The translations under genes were made by a program, and so were the position numbers. Source: Corynebacterium halotolerans YIM 70093 = DSM 44683 (lineage in GTDB: Bacteria > Actinomycetota > Actinomycetes > Mycobacteriales > Mycobacteriaceae). From it: a stretch of DNA of 64,000 bases. Positions 17,744 through 25,650 of this stretch are shown one piece after another. The notes below the pieces were generated by a model that was not told the origin of the DNA, did no database searches, and saw nothing but the letters and a program-made list of their open reading frames with translations. Position 1 is the stretch's first letter, and the number at the start of each line of letters is the position of its first letter. The stretch spans positions 2,832,075 to 2,896,074 of the forward strand of contig NC_020302.1 in the NCBI RefSeq assembly GCF_000341345.1, read 5' to 3'.

Positions 17744-19456
17744 ATGACGACGCTCGCGCAGGAACTGGACAAGCTCGACGGCGCCGGCTACGGCGCCTAC
17801 AAATCCCTGCGCGGCTCCCACGATCTGGGCCGGGGGCTGACCCTGGACATCGACCGGGTCCAGTCGGACCCGTTCGCCCCGCCCTCTCTGGTGCGGGTGA
17901 CCGTTCCCCGCTCCGCCCTGCCCGTCGACGCCGGACTGCTCGATGCCTCCCCCGTCGCCGCCGCCGATCATCTGACCCGGCGGGTCGCGTCAGCAATCCG
18001 CGGACTCGGCGTCCGGGGCGGCAAGGAGCAGGGTTCGCTGGGCATCGACGTCCCCGGCCAGCAGGTCCTCGAGCGCTCCAGCGTGCGTATCGACGACCGC
18101 GAGGTCTCCGTCCGGCTGGACGCCGCCCTGCCCGCCCGGGGTCGGCGCATCCGGGGCCAGGCCGCCCGCCGACTGTTGTGCGACGTCCTGCCCCAGGTCA
18201 TCGACGACGCCCTGTTCCGCGTGGACGCCGCGGCGCTGCGGGAGGCCGTGGTCCTGCACCTCGACCAGGCGGACCTGCGCGGCAAGCTCGTGGAGCACGA
18301 TCTGCTCGCCTTCGTCTCCGACGGCGCGGTGCTGGCGCGGGCCTCCGGCGACAGTGACCTGCCCCTGGGATCCGCGGTGATGTTCTCCTCCCCGGACAGC
18401 CTGCGCCGCACGTTCACCCTGCGCTCCGGCCGTGAGGTCACCGGCATGGCGCTGCCCCGCGGGGTCACCCTGATTGTCGGCGGCGGCTACCACGGCAAGT
18501 CCACCCTGCTGAAGGCCCTCGAGCGCGGGGTCTACGACCACATCGGAGGCGACGGCCGCGAGTTCGCCGTCGCGGTCGGTGACGCCATGGCACTGCGCGC
18601 GGAGGACGGCCGCTCGGTCACGGACGTGGACATCTCGCAGTTCATCGGCGACCTGCCCTCCGGCACGGACACGACGCGCTTCACCACTCCCAATGCCTCC
18701 GGCTCGACCTCCCAGGCCGCGGGCCTCGTCGAGGCCCTGGAGGCCGGTGCGACAACACTGCTGATCGACGAGGACACCTCCGCGACCAACTTCATGATCC
18801 GCGACGAGCGCATGCGCGCCCTGGTCCCGCACGAGCCCATCACCCCGCTGCTCGACCGGGTGCGCGCCCTGTGGGAGTCACTCGGGGTCTCGACGGTGCT
18901 GGTGGCCGGTGGTTCCGGGGCGTTCCTCGACGTGGCGGATCGTGTCATTCTGCTCGACTCGTACCGCCCGCTCGATGTGACGGACCGGGCACGGGAACTG
19001 GCCGGGGCACGTGAGGCCCAGGCACCGTTCCCCACAGCAGACGCCCGGGTGCCGGAACGGGGCTCGCCCACCCCGGAATCGCGGGGTGCACGCGGAGGTC
19101 ACGGAAGTCACGGCGGTCGTGGCGGGCCGCGGGGCCCGAAGCCACCGCGGGCGAAGGGCCTGTCATCCATCCAGCTCGGCGAGGAGTTCATCGACTTGTC
19201 CGCGGTGTCCCAGCTGGTCGACGACTCACAGACCCGGGCGATCGCCGCGGTGCTCGCCCGACTCGGTGAGCTGTCGGACGGGCGCCGGTCGTTGGGTGAA
19301 CTCGTCGACGACGTGCTTGCCCGGGTGGATGCCGACGGGATCGACACCGTGTCGGGACAGCGGCGCAACTTCCATCCGGGACGCCTGGCCCGGCCGCGCA
19401 AACAGGAGATCATGGCGGCGGTCAACCGGTACCGACGCCTGCGGTGCTCACACTGA
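17744..19456 (+). CDS. ABC-class ATPase (DUF2791/COG3044-like)
   Basis: 570 aa, member of the predicted ABC-class ATPases (Pfam ABC_ATPase) that are sometimes misnamed isopentenyl-diphosphate isomerase. The P-loop region GGGYHGKSTLLKALE is at about 245-259 and LLIDEDTSATNFMIRDERM at about 343-361. A Gly/Arg/His-rich linker (RGARGGHGSHGGRGGPRG) near 450 suggests nucleic-acid contact, and a helical C-terminal domain follows. Biochemical role unknown. It starts 14 nt after the orphan alaT tail, so before the cassette arrived it was probably co-transcribed with alaT. Confidence 0.8.
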   Translation: MTTLAQELDKLDGAGYGAYKSLRGSHDLGRGLTLDIDRVQSDPFAPPSLVRVTVPRSALPVDAGLLDASPVAAADHLTRRVASAIRGLGVRGGKEQGSLGIDVPGQQVLERSSVRIDDREVSVRLDAALPARGRRIRGQAARRLLCDVLPQVIDDALFRVDAAALREAVVLHLDQADLRGKLVEHDLLAFVSDGAVLARASGDSDLPLGSAVMFSSPDSLRRTFTLRSGREVTGMALPRGVTLIVGGGYHGKSTLLKALERGVYDHIGGDGREFAVAVGDAMALRAEDGRSVTDVDISQFIGDLPSGTDTTRFTTPNASGSTSQAAGLVEALEAGATTLLIDEDTSATNFMIRDERMRALVPHEPITPLLDRVRALWESLGVSTVLVAGGSGAFLDVADRVILLDSYRPLDVTDRARELAGAREAQAPFPTADARVPERGSPTPESRGARGGHGSHGGRGGPRGPKPPRAKGLSSIQLGEEFIDLSAVSQLVDDSQTRAIAAVLARLGELSDGRRSLGELVDDVLARVDADGIDTVSGQRRNFHPGRLARPRKQEIMAAVNRYRRLRCSH

Positions 19457-19606
19457 TTCTTGTCGTTCACCCTCCCGACTCGGGCGCCGGGAGACGCAGG
19501 ACGGACTCGGCGCAGTCGGTGACCAGGGGCCGTCGCCACGAGGGGGACGCCGTGGACGGTTGAACAGAGACAGGACGCGGAGCGCGGGCACCCTGCCAGT
19601 CGAATA

Positions 19607-19635
19607 TTATTCACTGCTTCTTAATCTATTAGTAT
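19607..19635 (+). promoter_or_regulatory. Candidate glpQ promoter
   Basis: TTATTC (19607-19612), 17-nt spacer, TAGTAT (19630-19635), in a short AT-rich island inside GC-rich DNA, 75 bp before the glpQ start. No operator was recognised. Confidence 0.45.
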
Positions 19636-19709
19636 CCTCGTGTTAGTCCTGCCTCTCCACAATGGAATGCGCGTTTATCGATCATTTTTCCGTTTTCCAA
19701 GGAGTCGCA

Positions 19710-20777
19710 GTGAAGCACATCCGTTCGGTCCTGGCCGGTGTCGTGGCCATCCCCCTCGCCCTGTCGCTGGGTGCCTGGACCATTCCCGGTTCCTCATCCT
19801 CGTCGGCCGATCTCAGCAGCAGCGGTGAGTCCCCGCAGGCCGTCGATCCGGCCGACAACCTGCCGGAGACCTTCGATCTGCAGTCACACCGCTTCGGCCG
19901 CGGGGAGTGGACCGAGGAGTCCGAGCTCGGCGTGATCGAGTCGCAGAAGCTGGATGTGACCACCCTCGAGTTCGACATCGTCATCTCCGAGGACGGCGTC
20001 CCGGTCGTCTGGCACGATCCCACCATCCAGGCCGACAAGTGCACCGACGTCCAAACCCCGCTCATCCAGGGCGACCCGGATTACCCTTATGTGGGCAAGC
20101 TCGTCAACGACCTGACCTGGGAACAGCTCCAGACGCTGAACTGCAACCTCCCGCTGGACGCCTACCCGGATGCCGAGCACCCCGAGACCAACCGCCTGCT
20201 CCAGCTGCGTGACGTCTTCGAATTGACCAAGGACGACATCGGGGTCCACTACAACATCGAGACCAAGGTCGAGGCCGACAACCCCGACGCCTCCGCCACC
20301 CCGCAGGAGTTCGTCGACGCCATTCTGCCCGTCATCGAGGAGTACGACGTGGCCGACCGCACCATGATCCAGTCCTTCGACTGGCGCACCCTGCCGCTGG
20401 TCCGCGAGCAGGCCCCGGAGATCCCGCTGGTCATGCTGTGGAGCAACGGAACCTGGCAGTCCGGTTCCGCTTTCACCGGTGAGGTCGACTACGACGAGGT
20501 GAACGGTGACATCTTCGCCGCCGCCGACCAGATCGGCGTCGAGGTCCTCTCCCCGGGCCACACCTCCTACGGCCGCGACGACAACGGCGACTTCGATCTC
20601 GAGGCCGCCCGGCAGTTCAACACCGAGGCCAACGAACGCGGCTACCGCGTGGTGCCGTGGACCGTCAATGACGGGTCCGAGATGCGCGAGCAGCTCGAGG
20701 CCGGTGTCGACGGCATCATCACGGACTATCCGTCCCGTCTGAAGGCCATTCTGGACGAGCAGGGCATCGACTTCTGA
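19710..20777 (+). CDS. glpQ: Secreted glycerophosphodiester phosphodiesterase
   Basis: Hydrolyses glycerophosphodiesters to glycerol-3-phosphate and an alcohol outside the cytoplasm. 355 aa from GTG, which has AAGGAG 5 nt upstream. The N-terminus is a Sec signal peptide (KHIRSVLAGVVAIPLALSL). The GDPD motifs are HRFGRGEWTEES (second glycine of the usual HRGG replaced by Phe), LEFDIVISEDGVPVVWHD, and the C-terminal VPWTVND and GIITDYP. A Ser-rich stretch follows the signal and no lipobox is seen, so it is probably released. Stands alone between terminators. Confidence 0.9.
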   Translation: MKHIRSVLAGVVAIPLALSLGAWTIPGSSSSSADLSSSGESPQAVDPADNLPETFDLQSHRFGRGEWTEESELGVIESQKLDVTTLEFDIVISEDGVPVVWHDPTIQADKCTDVQTPLIQGDPDYPYVGKLVNDLTWEQLQTLNCNLPLDAYPDAEHPETNRLLQLRDVFELTKDDIGVHYNIETKVEADNPDASATPQEFVDAILPVIEEYDVADRTMIQSFDWRTLPLVREQAPEIPLVMLWSNGTWQSGSAFTGEVDYDEVNGDIFAAADQIGVEVLSPGHTSYGRDDNGDFDLEAARQFNTEANERGYRVVPWTVNDGSEMREQLEAGVDGIITDYPSRLKAILDEQGIDF

Positions 20778-20805
20778 CCTCGTTCCCACCCCAGCTGTCT
20801 CATGC

Positions 20806-20835
20806 ACGTCCCGTCGGCCCGCGCCGGCGGGACGT
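20806..20835. terminator. Bidirectional terminator between glpQ and marR
   Basis: An 8-bp stem ACGTCCCG/CGGGACGT is extended inward by TCGG/CCGG. It lies in the 98-bp gap between convergent genes and has no T-tract on either side. Confidence 0.6.
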
Positions 20836-20875
20836 ACCGATTTCCGGGAACCGGTGCGGGCGTGACCCGGGTTCC

Positions 20876-21334
20876 TCAGTCGCGGCGTGGCCAGGGTTTG
20901 CCCCGTACCGACTCGACCCCCTCGTTGAATCGCCGCAGGAGCGCGACGAAGGTGTCCAGGTCCTCGTCCGTCCAGTCCGCAACCACCCGCTCGGCTGAGG
21001 TCCGGCGCGCATTGAGTTCGGCGGCGAGGCGACGGGTGCCGTCCCCTGTCGCACGGTGCCTGCGCGCCACGCCGCCGGCCGGATCGTTGATGCGTTCCAC
21101 GAGTCCTTTCTTCATCGCCGCCGCGACCTGCCGGTGCACCGTCGAGATGTCCAGGTCGAAGACATCGGCCAGTTCCGCCACCGTCATCGGCCCCTCGGCC
21201 GCCAGCCGCGAGAGCAGGACGGTCGCGCTGCGGTCGAGCGGGGTCTCGCGGTCATAGGGCCGCGCCCCCTGCAGTGCGTGCCGTGACAGCAGCATGTGTT
21301 CGTACACCAGGCCCGCGGTGCTTCTGTGGTCCAT
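20876..21334 (-). CDS. MarR-family transcriptional regulator
   Basis: 152 aa winged-helix regulator. The DNA-recognition region is MTVAELADVFDLDISTVHRQVAAAMKKGLVER at about 64-95, and a wing with DPAGGVARRHRATGDGTRR follows. The ATG used has GGGAAGGAAG upstream. It is divergent from an MFS transporter with a near-perfect palindrome in the 90-bp gap, the usual layout for a MarR repressor of an efflux pump. The ligand is unknown. Confidence 0.88.
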   Translation of the reverse strand: MDHRSTAGLVYEHMLLSRHALQGARPYDRETPLDRSATVLLSRLAAEGPMTVAELADVFDLDISTVHRQVAAAMKKGLVERINDPAGGVARRHRATGDGTRRLAAELNARRTSAERVVADWTDEDLDTFVALLRRFNEGVESVRGKPWPRRD

Positions 21335-21381
21335 GGCTTCCTTCCCCTCGTGTGCCCTTACCCCAGCTGTGGGGCGTACGG

Positions 21382-21396
21382 TTTGCATCATACAAA
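21382..21396. promoter_or_regulatory. Probable MarR operator
   Basis: TTTGCATCATACAAA is symmetric at 12 of 14 paired positions and resembles the TTGCATCATGCAA-like sites of MarR/EmrR regulators. It is the only palindrome between marR and the MFS gene and lies where both promoters must be. Confidence 0.6.
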
Positions 21397-21424
21397 TCAC
21401 TCTCAAGATTCCAGGAGGACCACG

Positions 21425-22729
21425 GTGACGGCTCACACCGACGCGGATCAACCCCACTCCACCAGGCCCGGCACAGGAGCCGCGATGCCACCGTCCCCGG
21501 ATCCGGGCAACCCGCCGCTGGTCACCCCCACCTTCTTGCTGTCCTGGCTGGTCAACTTCGTCCAGTTCCTCCTCTTCTACCTGTTGGTGACCACGGTGGC
21601 CCTGTACGCGGTCAAGGAATTCGCCGCCTCGGAGGCCGCCAGTGGCTTCGCCGCCAGCTCCTTCGTCGTCGGCGCCACCGTGGCCCGGATCTTCGCCGGC
21701 TACCTCATCGATGTCCTCGGACGGCGCCGGATCATGCTGGCCGCCATCGTCGTGGTGACCATCGCCTGCGCCCTCTACATTCCGGCCGGCACTCTGCCGC
21801 TGCTGATCGTCGTGCGCTTCGTCCACGGCTTCGGCTACGCCTTCGCCAGCACCGCCCTGATGGCCATCGCGCAGTCCGCGATCCCGTCCCGGCGTCGCGC
21901 CGAGGGCACCGGCTACTTCGCGCTCGGTTCCACCCTGGCCACCGCGGTCGGACCGGCCCTGGGCCTGTTCCTGGTCGGTTCCTTCAGCTACGACGCCCTG
22001 TTCCTGGTCACGCTGGCGACGGCGGCCGTCGGCCTGCTCCTCGGGTTGTTCCTGCGCAGGCCCGCCGAACAGCGGGAGGCCGAGGCCGCCGCCGAGAAGG
22101 CCGCGCGGGAAGCAGGCGAGACGCCGAAGCACCCTCGTTTCTCACTCAGCGACATCGCGCATCCGGCGGTGATCCCGATCGGCGCCTTCATGCTGTTCGT
22201 GGGCCTGTGCTATGCGGGCGTGATCACCTACCTGAACGCGTACGCGGAACAACGCGACGTGGTCACCGGTGCGGGACTGTTCTTCCTCGCCTACGCGGCG
22301 ACCATGCTGGTGATGCGCTTCGTGCTCGGTAGGGTGCAGGACCGGCACGGCGACAATGTGGTGATCTACCTGGGTCTGGTCTGCTTCGCGCTCGCTCTGG
22401 GGCTGCTGGCCGTCGCGACCGCCGACTGGCAGATCATCATCGCGGGCGCGTTGACCGGACTGGGCTACGGCACCCTGATGCCGGCGTGCCAGGCCATCGC
22501 CGTCAGCGCGGTGCCCGCGGACAAACTCGGCACCGGCATCTCCACGATGTTTCTGTTCATGGACGTGGGGCTCGGGCTGGGACCAATCGCCCTGGGGGTG
22601 CTGGTGTCCGCGACCAGCTACGGCACCATGTACGCCGTCCTGGCCGGCGTGGCGGTGCTGGCCGCTGTCTTCTACCATGCCGTGCACGGGCGTCACGACG
22701 TCGCGCAGAGGGGACCCGCGGCACTCTGA
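21425..22729 (+). CDS. MFS transporter (multidrug-efflux type)
   Basis: 434 aa, 12 predicted membrane helices, inner membrane. The GTG start has AGGAGG 6 nt upstream. The MFS motif A-like loop DVLGRRR is between helices 2 and 3, and a charged central loop EAEAAAEKAAREAGET separates the halves. The divergent MarR gene suggests drug or small-molecule efflux, but no substrate can be read from the sequence. Confidence 0.85.
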   Translation: MTAHTDADQPHSTRPGTGAAMPPSPDPGNPPLVTPTFLLSWLVNFVQFLLFYLLVTTVALYAVKEFAASEAASGFAASSFVVGATVARIFAGYLIDVLGRRRIMLAAIVVVTIACALYIPAGTLPLLIVVRFVHGFGYAFASTALMAIAQSAIPSRRRAEGTGYFALGSTLATAVGPALGLFLVGSFSYDALFLVTLATAAVGLLLGLFLRRPAEQREAEAAAEKAAREAGETPKHPRFSLSDIAHPAVIPIGAFMLFVGLCYAGVITYLNAYAEQRDVVTGAGLFFLAYAATMLVMRFVLGRVQDRHGDNVVIYLGLVCFALALGLLAVATADWQIIIAGALTGLGYGTLMPACQAIAVSAVPADKLGTGISTMFLFMDVGLGLGPIALGVLVSATSYGTMYAVLAGVAVLAAVFYHAVHGRHDVAQRGPAAL

Positions 22730-22789
22730 CCGGAGGTGGCCGGGCATGACAGACAACCTTCATGTCGCCCCCGTTCGCGTGAACTGTCT

Positions 22790-23197
22790 CTAGACCATCG
22801 TGCCATCGGGGAAGAACACGTTCGGCCCCTGCGGATCATAGAGACCCAGGCCCAGCCGCTCGGCGACCGCCGGGATCGTCTGGGCCACCTTCTCCGCCTT
22901 GCCCCACGGGAACGCCAGATAAATGTGGTCCACGCCGATCTCGTAGTCGGCCAGCCGGTCCTCCAGCCCCGGAACCTCGGCGAGCTCGTTCCCCGAGGGG
23001 GCGTCGGGACCGTTCACCGGCGGAAAGTCCACGCGCAGCTCGTCGTAGAAGGCCACCAGCTCCGGTGACGTCCCGTCGGGCGAGGTGACATCCCACCCGT
23101 CGGGATGCCCGGGGTTACGGCACCAGGCGAGCAGCTCGTCCGTGGGGGTATCGGCCGGGACGGCGTCCAGGGTGAAGACCATCAGGTCGTAGCTCAC
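22790..23197 (-). CDS. Conserved hypothetical protein next to ugd
   Basis: 135 aa, soluble, acidic. It is not recognised. It begins SYDLMVFTLDAVPAD, has a DHIYLAFPWGKAEKVAQTIP segment and ends NVFFPDGTMV. The GTG start overlaps the ugd stop by 4 nt (GTGA), so it is expressed with ugd. No membrane segment, signal or catalytic motif is visible. Confidence 0.75.
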   Translation of the reverse strand: MSYDLMVFTLDAVPADTPTDELLAWCRNPGHPDGWDVTSPDGTSPELVAFYDELRVDFPPVNGPDAPSGNELAEVPGLEDRLADYEIGVDHIYLAFPWGKAEKVAQTIPAVAERLGLGLYDPQGPNVFFPDGTMV

Positions 23198-24540
23198 GCG
23201 CTCGCCTTGTCCAGGCTGCGGCCGAGGGCGTGGATGGTCCAGCCGGCGTCCCGCCAGGTGACCGGGTCGAGGACGTTGCGGCCGTCGATGATGATCTTCG
23301 TGTCGACGAGTTCGCCGACGGCCACGGGGTCGAGTTCCTTGAACTGGCGCCACTCGGTGGCCAGCACCACCACGTCCGCACCACGCAGCGCCTCCTCGAC
23401 CGAATCGGCGTAGCCGAGGGTGGGGAAGACCTTCTTCGCGTTGTCCATCGCCTGCGGGTCATAGACGGACACGTCCGCACCCGCCAGCGACAACGACCCG
23501 GCCACCGACAGGGCCGGGGAATCGCGCACGTCATCGGAGTTCGGCTTGAACGCCGCCCCGAGCACCGCCACCCGGTGGCCGAGCAGGTTACCGTCGCAGA
23601 CCTGCTTGGTCAGCTGCACCATCCGGTCGCGGCGGCGCATGTTGATCGCGTCCACCTCGCGCAGGAAGGTCAAGGCCTGATCGGCGCCGAGTTCACCGGC
23701 CCGGGCCATGAACGCGCGGATGTCCTTGGGCAGGCAACCGCCACCGAAGCCGAGACCGGCGCCGAGGAACTTGCGCCCGATGCGCTCATCCAGACCGATG
23801 GCGTCCGCCAGGGCGGTGACGTCCCCGCCGGCGATCTCGCAGATCTCGGAGATGGCGTTGATGAAGGAGATCTTGGTGGCCAAAAACGCGTTCGCGGAGA
23901 CCTTCACCAGCTCGGAGGTGGCCAGGTCCATCACCCGAAACGGGGTGCCCTGCTCCAGGGGGGTGGCGTAGACCTCGCGGGCGATCCCCTCGGCGCGGGT
24001 GCTGCCCTCCCGCACGCCCAGGACGATGCGGTCGGGACTGATGGTGTCCTTGACCGCGTAGCCCTCGCGCAGGAACTCCGGATTCCAGGCGATCTCCACA
24101 CTCGTGCCCGGCCGGGCCAGGGAATCGGCCAGGGCCTGCATCTCCTCCGCCGTGCCCACCGGAACGGTCGACTTGCCGAAGATGACGTGCTCGCCCTCGA
24201 GCAGCGGCACCAGGTTCTCGATGACCGCGCGCACATACGTCATGTCCGCGGCATAGGAGCCGCGCTGCTGCGGGGTGCCCACCCCCAGGAAGTGCACGTG
24301 GGCGAACGCCGCGGCCTGCTCATAGGAGGTGGTGAAACCCAGGCGCCCGGCCTCGAGGTTGCGGGTGAGCACCTCGGGCAGCCCGGGCTCGAAGAAGGGG
24401 ACCTCACCGGCCTGCAGCGAGTCGATCTTGGCCTCGTCCACGTCCACACCCAGCACGTCATGGCCCAGCTCCGCCATGCACGCCGCATGGGTCGCACCGA
24501 GGTACCCGGTGCCGATCACAGTCATGCGCATAAGGGACAT
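23194..24540 (-). CDS. ugd: UDP-glucose 6-dehydrogenase
   Basis: Oxidises UDP-glucose to UDP-glucuronate with two NAD+, feeding acidic polysaccharide synthesis. 448 aa. The N-terminal Rossmann motif is VIGTGYLGATHAACMAELGH, the central dimer domain follows, and catalytic Cys (about 265) sits in GGGCLPKDIRAF. The first ATG is preferred because AGGTAACA precedes it; an ATG three codons later (MTVIG) is also possible. A downstream hypothetical gene is coupled to it. Relevant to the exopolysaccharide genes at the right end of the window. Confidence 0.93.
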   Translation of the reverse strand: MSLMRMTVIGTGYLGATHAACMAELGHDVLGVDVDEAKIDSLQAGEVPFFEPGLPEVLTRNLEAGRLGFTTSYEQAAAFAHVHFLGVGTPQQRGSYAADMTYVRAVIENLVPLLEGEHVIFGKSTVPVGTAEEMQALADSLARPGTSVEIAWNPEFLREGYAVKDTISPDRIVLGVREGSTRAEGIAREVYATPLEQGTPFRVMDLATSELVKVSANAFLATKISFINAISEICEIAGGDVTALADAIGLDERIGRKFLGAGLGFGGGCLPKDIRAFMARAGELGADQALTFLREVDAINMRRRDRMVQLTKQVCDGNLLGHRVAVLGAAFKPNSDDVRDSPALSVAGSLSLAGADVSVYDPQAMDNAKKVFPTLGYADSVEEALRGADVVVLATEWRQFKELDPVAVGELVDTKIIIDGRNVLDPVTWRDAGWTIHALGRSLDKASA

Positions 24541-24661
24541 TGTTACCTGTTTGACGTGAACGGTGGTTGAACTCGCATGTGAATGGCACCGACCGGCCCG
24601 CTTCCCCGCCCCCTTCGGGGGCACGTGCCGACGACGTGCCGCCGCGGGCGTCGAGAAGCGG

Positions 24662-25225
24662 TCAACGAAAGTTGAGGTAGTACCGCGACGGGGTCGGCCC
24701 GCGCTGGTCCTGGTACTTCGAGCCGAGCTTGCCGGTGCCGTAGGGGAACTCGGCGGGTGAGGACATCCGGAAGATCGCCATCTGCCCGACCTTCATGCCC
24801 GGCCACAGGGTGATCGGCAGGTTCGCCACGTTCGACAGCTCGAGGGTGATGTGCCCCGAGAAACCCGGGTCGATGAAGCCCGCGGTGGAGTGGGTGAGCA
24901 GACCCAGGCGACCGAGCGAGGACTTGCCCTCGAGGCGGCCGGCGAGGTGGGTCGGCAGGGAGAACTTCTCCAGGGTGGAGGCGAGCACGAACTCACCGGG
25001 GTGGAGAACGAAGGACTCCCCGTCGGGAACCTCGACGAGGGTGGTCAGATCCTCCATCGCCTGCTTCGGGTCGATGTGCGTGTACTTCGAGTTGTTGAAC
25101 ACCCGGAAGAACTTGTCGATGCGCACATCCACACTCGACGGCTGGACGAGTTCAGGGTCGTAGGGCTCGACGCCCAGGTCACCGGAATCGATGGCGGCAC
25201 GGATGTCACGGTCGGAAAGCAGCAC
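24662..25225 (-). CDS. dcd: dCTP deaminase (probably bifunctional dCTP deaminase/dUTPase)
   Basis: Converts dCTP to dUTP, and in the actinobacterial form on to dUMP, for thymidylate synthesis. 187 aa, normal. Trimeric dUTPase-like core with [32 protein letters not shown] (catalytic Glu) and the C-terminal [15 protein letters not shown] start. Faces away from the tRNA-Gly gene. Confidence 0.95.
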   Translation of the reverse strand: MLLSDRDIRAAIDSGDLGVEPYDPELVQPSSVDVRIDKFFRVFNNSKYTHIDPKQAMEDLTTLVEVPDGESFVLHPGEFVLASTLEKFSLPTHLAGRLEGKSSLGRLGLLTHSTAGFIDPGFSGHITLELSNVANLPITLWPGMKVGQMAIFRMSSPAEFPYGTGKLGSKYQDQRGPTPSRYYLNFR

Positions 25226-25271
25226 GTCGCCAAGTGTACGTCAGACGGTGTGGTGGCCGACACGGGGCCAT

Positions 25272-25323
25272 TTGCGGCGCCGGCGAGGGCGGGTGCTACA
25301 CTAGCCGGTAGCTCACGTGAGCT
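25272..25323 (+). promoter_or_regulatory. tRNA-Gly promoter and leader palindrome
   Basis: TTGCGG (25272-25277), 19-nt spacer, TACACT (25297-25302). Between this -10 and the tRNA lies a perfect 14-bp palindrome AGCTCACGTGAGCT (25310-25323), which would fold in the 5' leader or bind a protein. Confidence 0.5.
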
Positions 25324-25335
25324 GCAGTTATCACT

Positions 25336-25406
25336 GCCGGTGTAGTTTAGTGGTAGAACATCAGCTTCCCAAGCTGAGAGTGCGGGTTCGATTCCCGTCA
25401 CCGGCT
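25336..25406 (+). tRNA. tRNA-Gly (anticodon CCC)
   Basis: 71 nt, complete cloverleaf: acceptor GCCGGTG/CACCGGC, D-loop TAGTTTAGTGGTAGAA, anticodon stem TCAGC/GCTGA with loop TTCCCAA (anticodon CCC), T-arm GCGGGTTCGATTCCCGT, discriminator T. CCA is not encoded. A strong hairpin terminator follows. Confidence 0.96.
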
Positions 25407-25412
25407 CTCATC

Positions 25413-25445
25413 AGGCCCGGTCCGCCCTCGTGGTGGACCGGGCCT
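25413..25445 (+). terminator. tRNA-Gly terminator
   Basis: Perfect 11-bp stem AGGCCCGGTCC/GGACCGGGCCT with an 11-nt loop, 7 nt after the tRNA 3' end. Confidence 0.85.
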
Positions 25446-25499
25446 TCCGCGTGTCCCCTTGTCGGCTCCGGCCCGCGGGGGCTACGCCGGCGCGTTCCC

Positions 25500-25563
25500 A
25501 AAGGGGCGGTTTACCCGGAGAAGATGCCGGATCAGCGGTTTTTCGCCGGTGAACCGCCCCTTT
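25500..25563. repeat. Long inverted repeat of unknown role
   Basis: Arms AAAGGGGCGGTT (25500-25511) and AACCGCCCCTTT (25552-25563) are perfect over 12 bp and continue inward with ACC/GGT pairing. About 40 bp of loop contains further CCGG/CCGG pairing and a TTTTT run. It lies between two ordinary terminators, so it is not needed as one. Confidence 0.7.
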
Positions 25564-25584
25564 ACAACGCATGACGACCGGGAC

Positions 25585-25632
25585 GACAGAAGGCCGGTGC
25601 ATCCTCTCCAGAGGGTGCACCGGCCTTCTGTC
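25585..25632 (-). terminator. Terminator of the VanW-family gene
   Basis: 23-bp stem with a single G.T mismatch: it starts GACAGAAGGCCGGTGC, turns at CC (25608-25609), and ends GCACCGGCCTTCTGTC. It lies 19 bp beyond the stop of the leftward gene; it could work in both directions. Confidence 0.85.
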
Positions 25633-25650
25633 TGCCCGCGGACTACCGTC

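Noticed and set aside
17387-19456. Single 689-codon frame joining cassette DNA to the ABC-class ATPase
   Set aside because: The first 119 codons read the alaT fragment out of frame. The ATG at 17744 gives the expected N-terminus, so no fusion is claimed.
25336-25650. Genomic island integrated at tRNA-Gly
   Set aside because: No integrase and no repeat of the tRNA 3' end was found in the window; the downstream genes do not look foreign.
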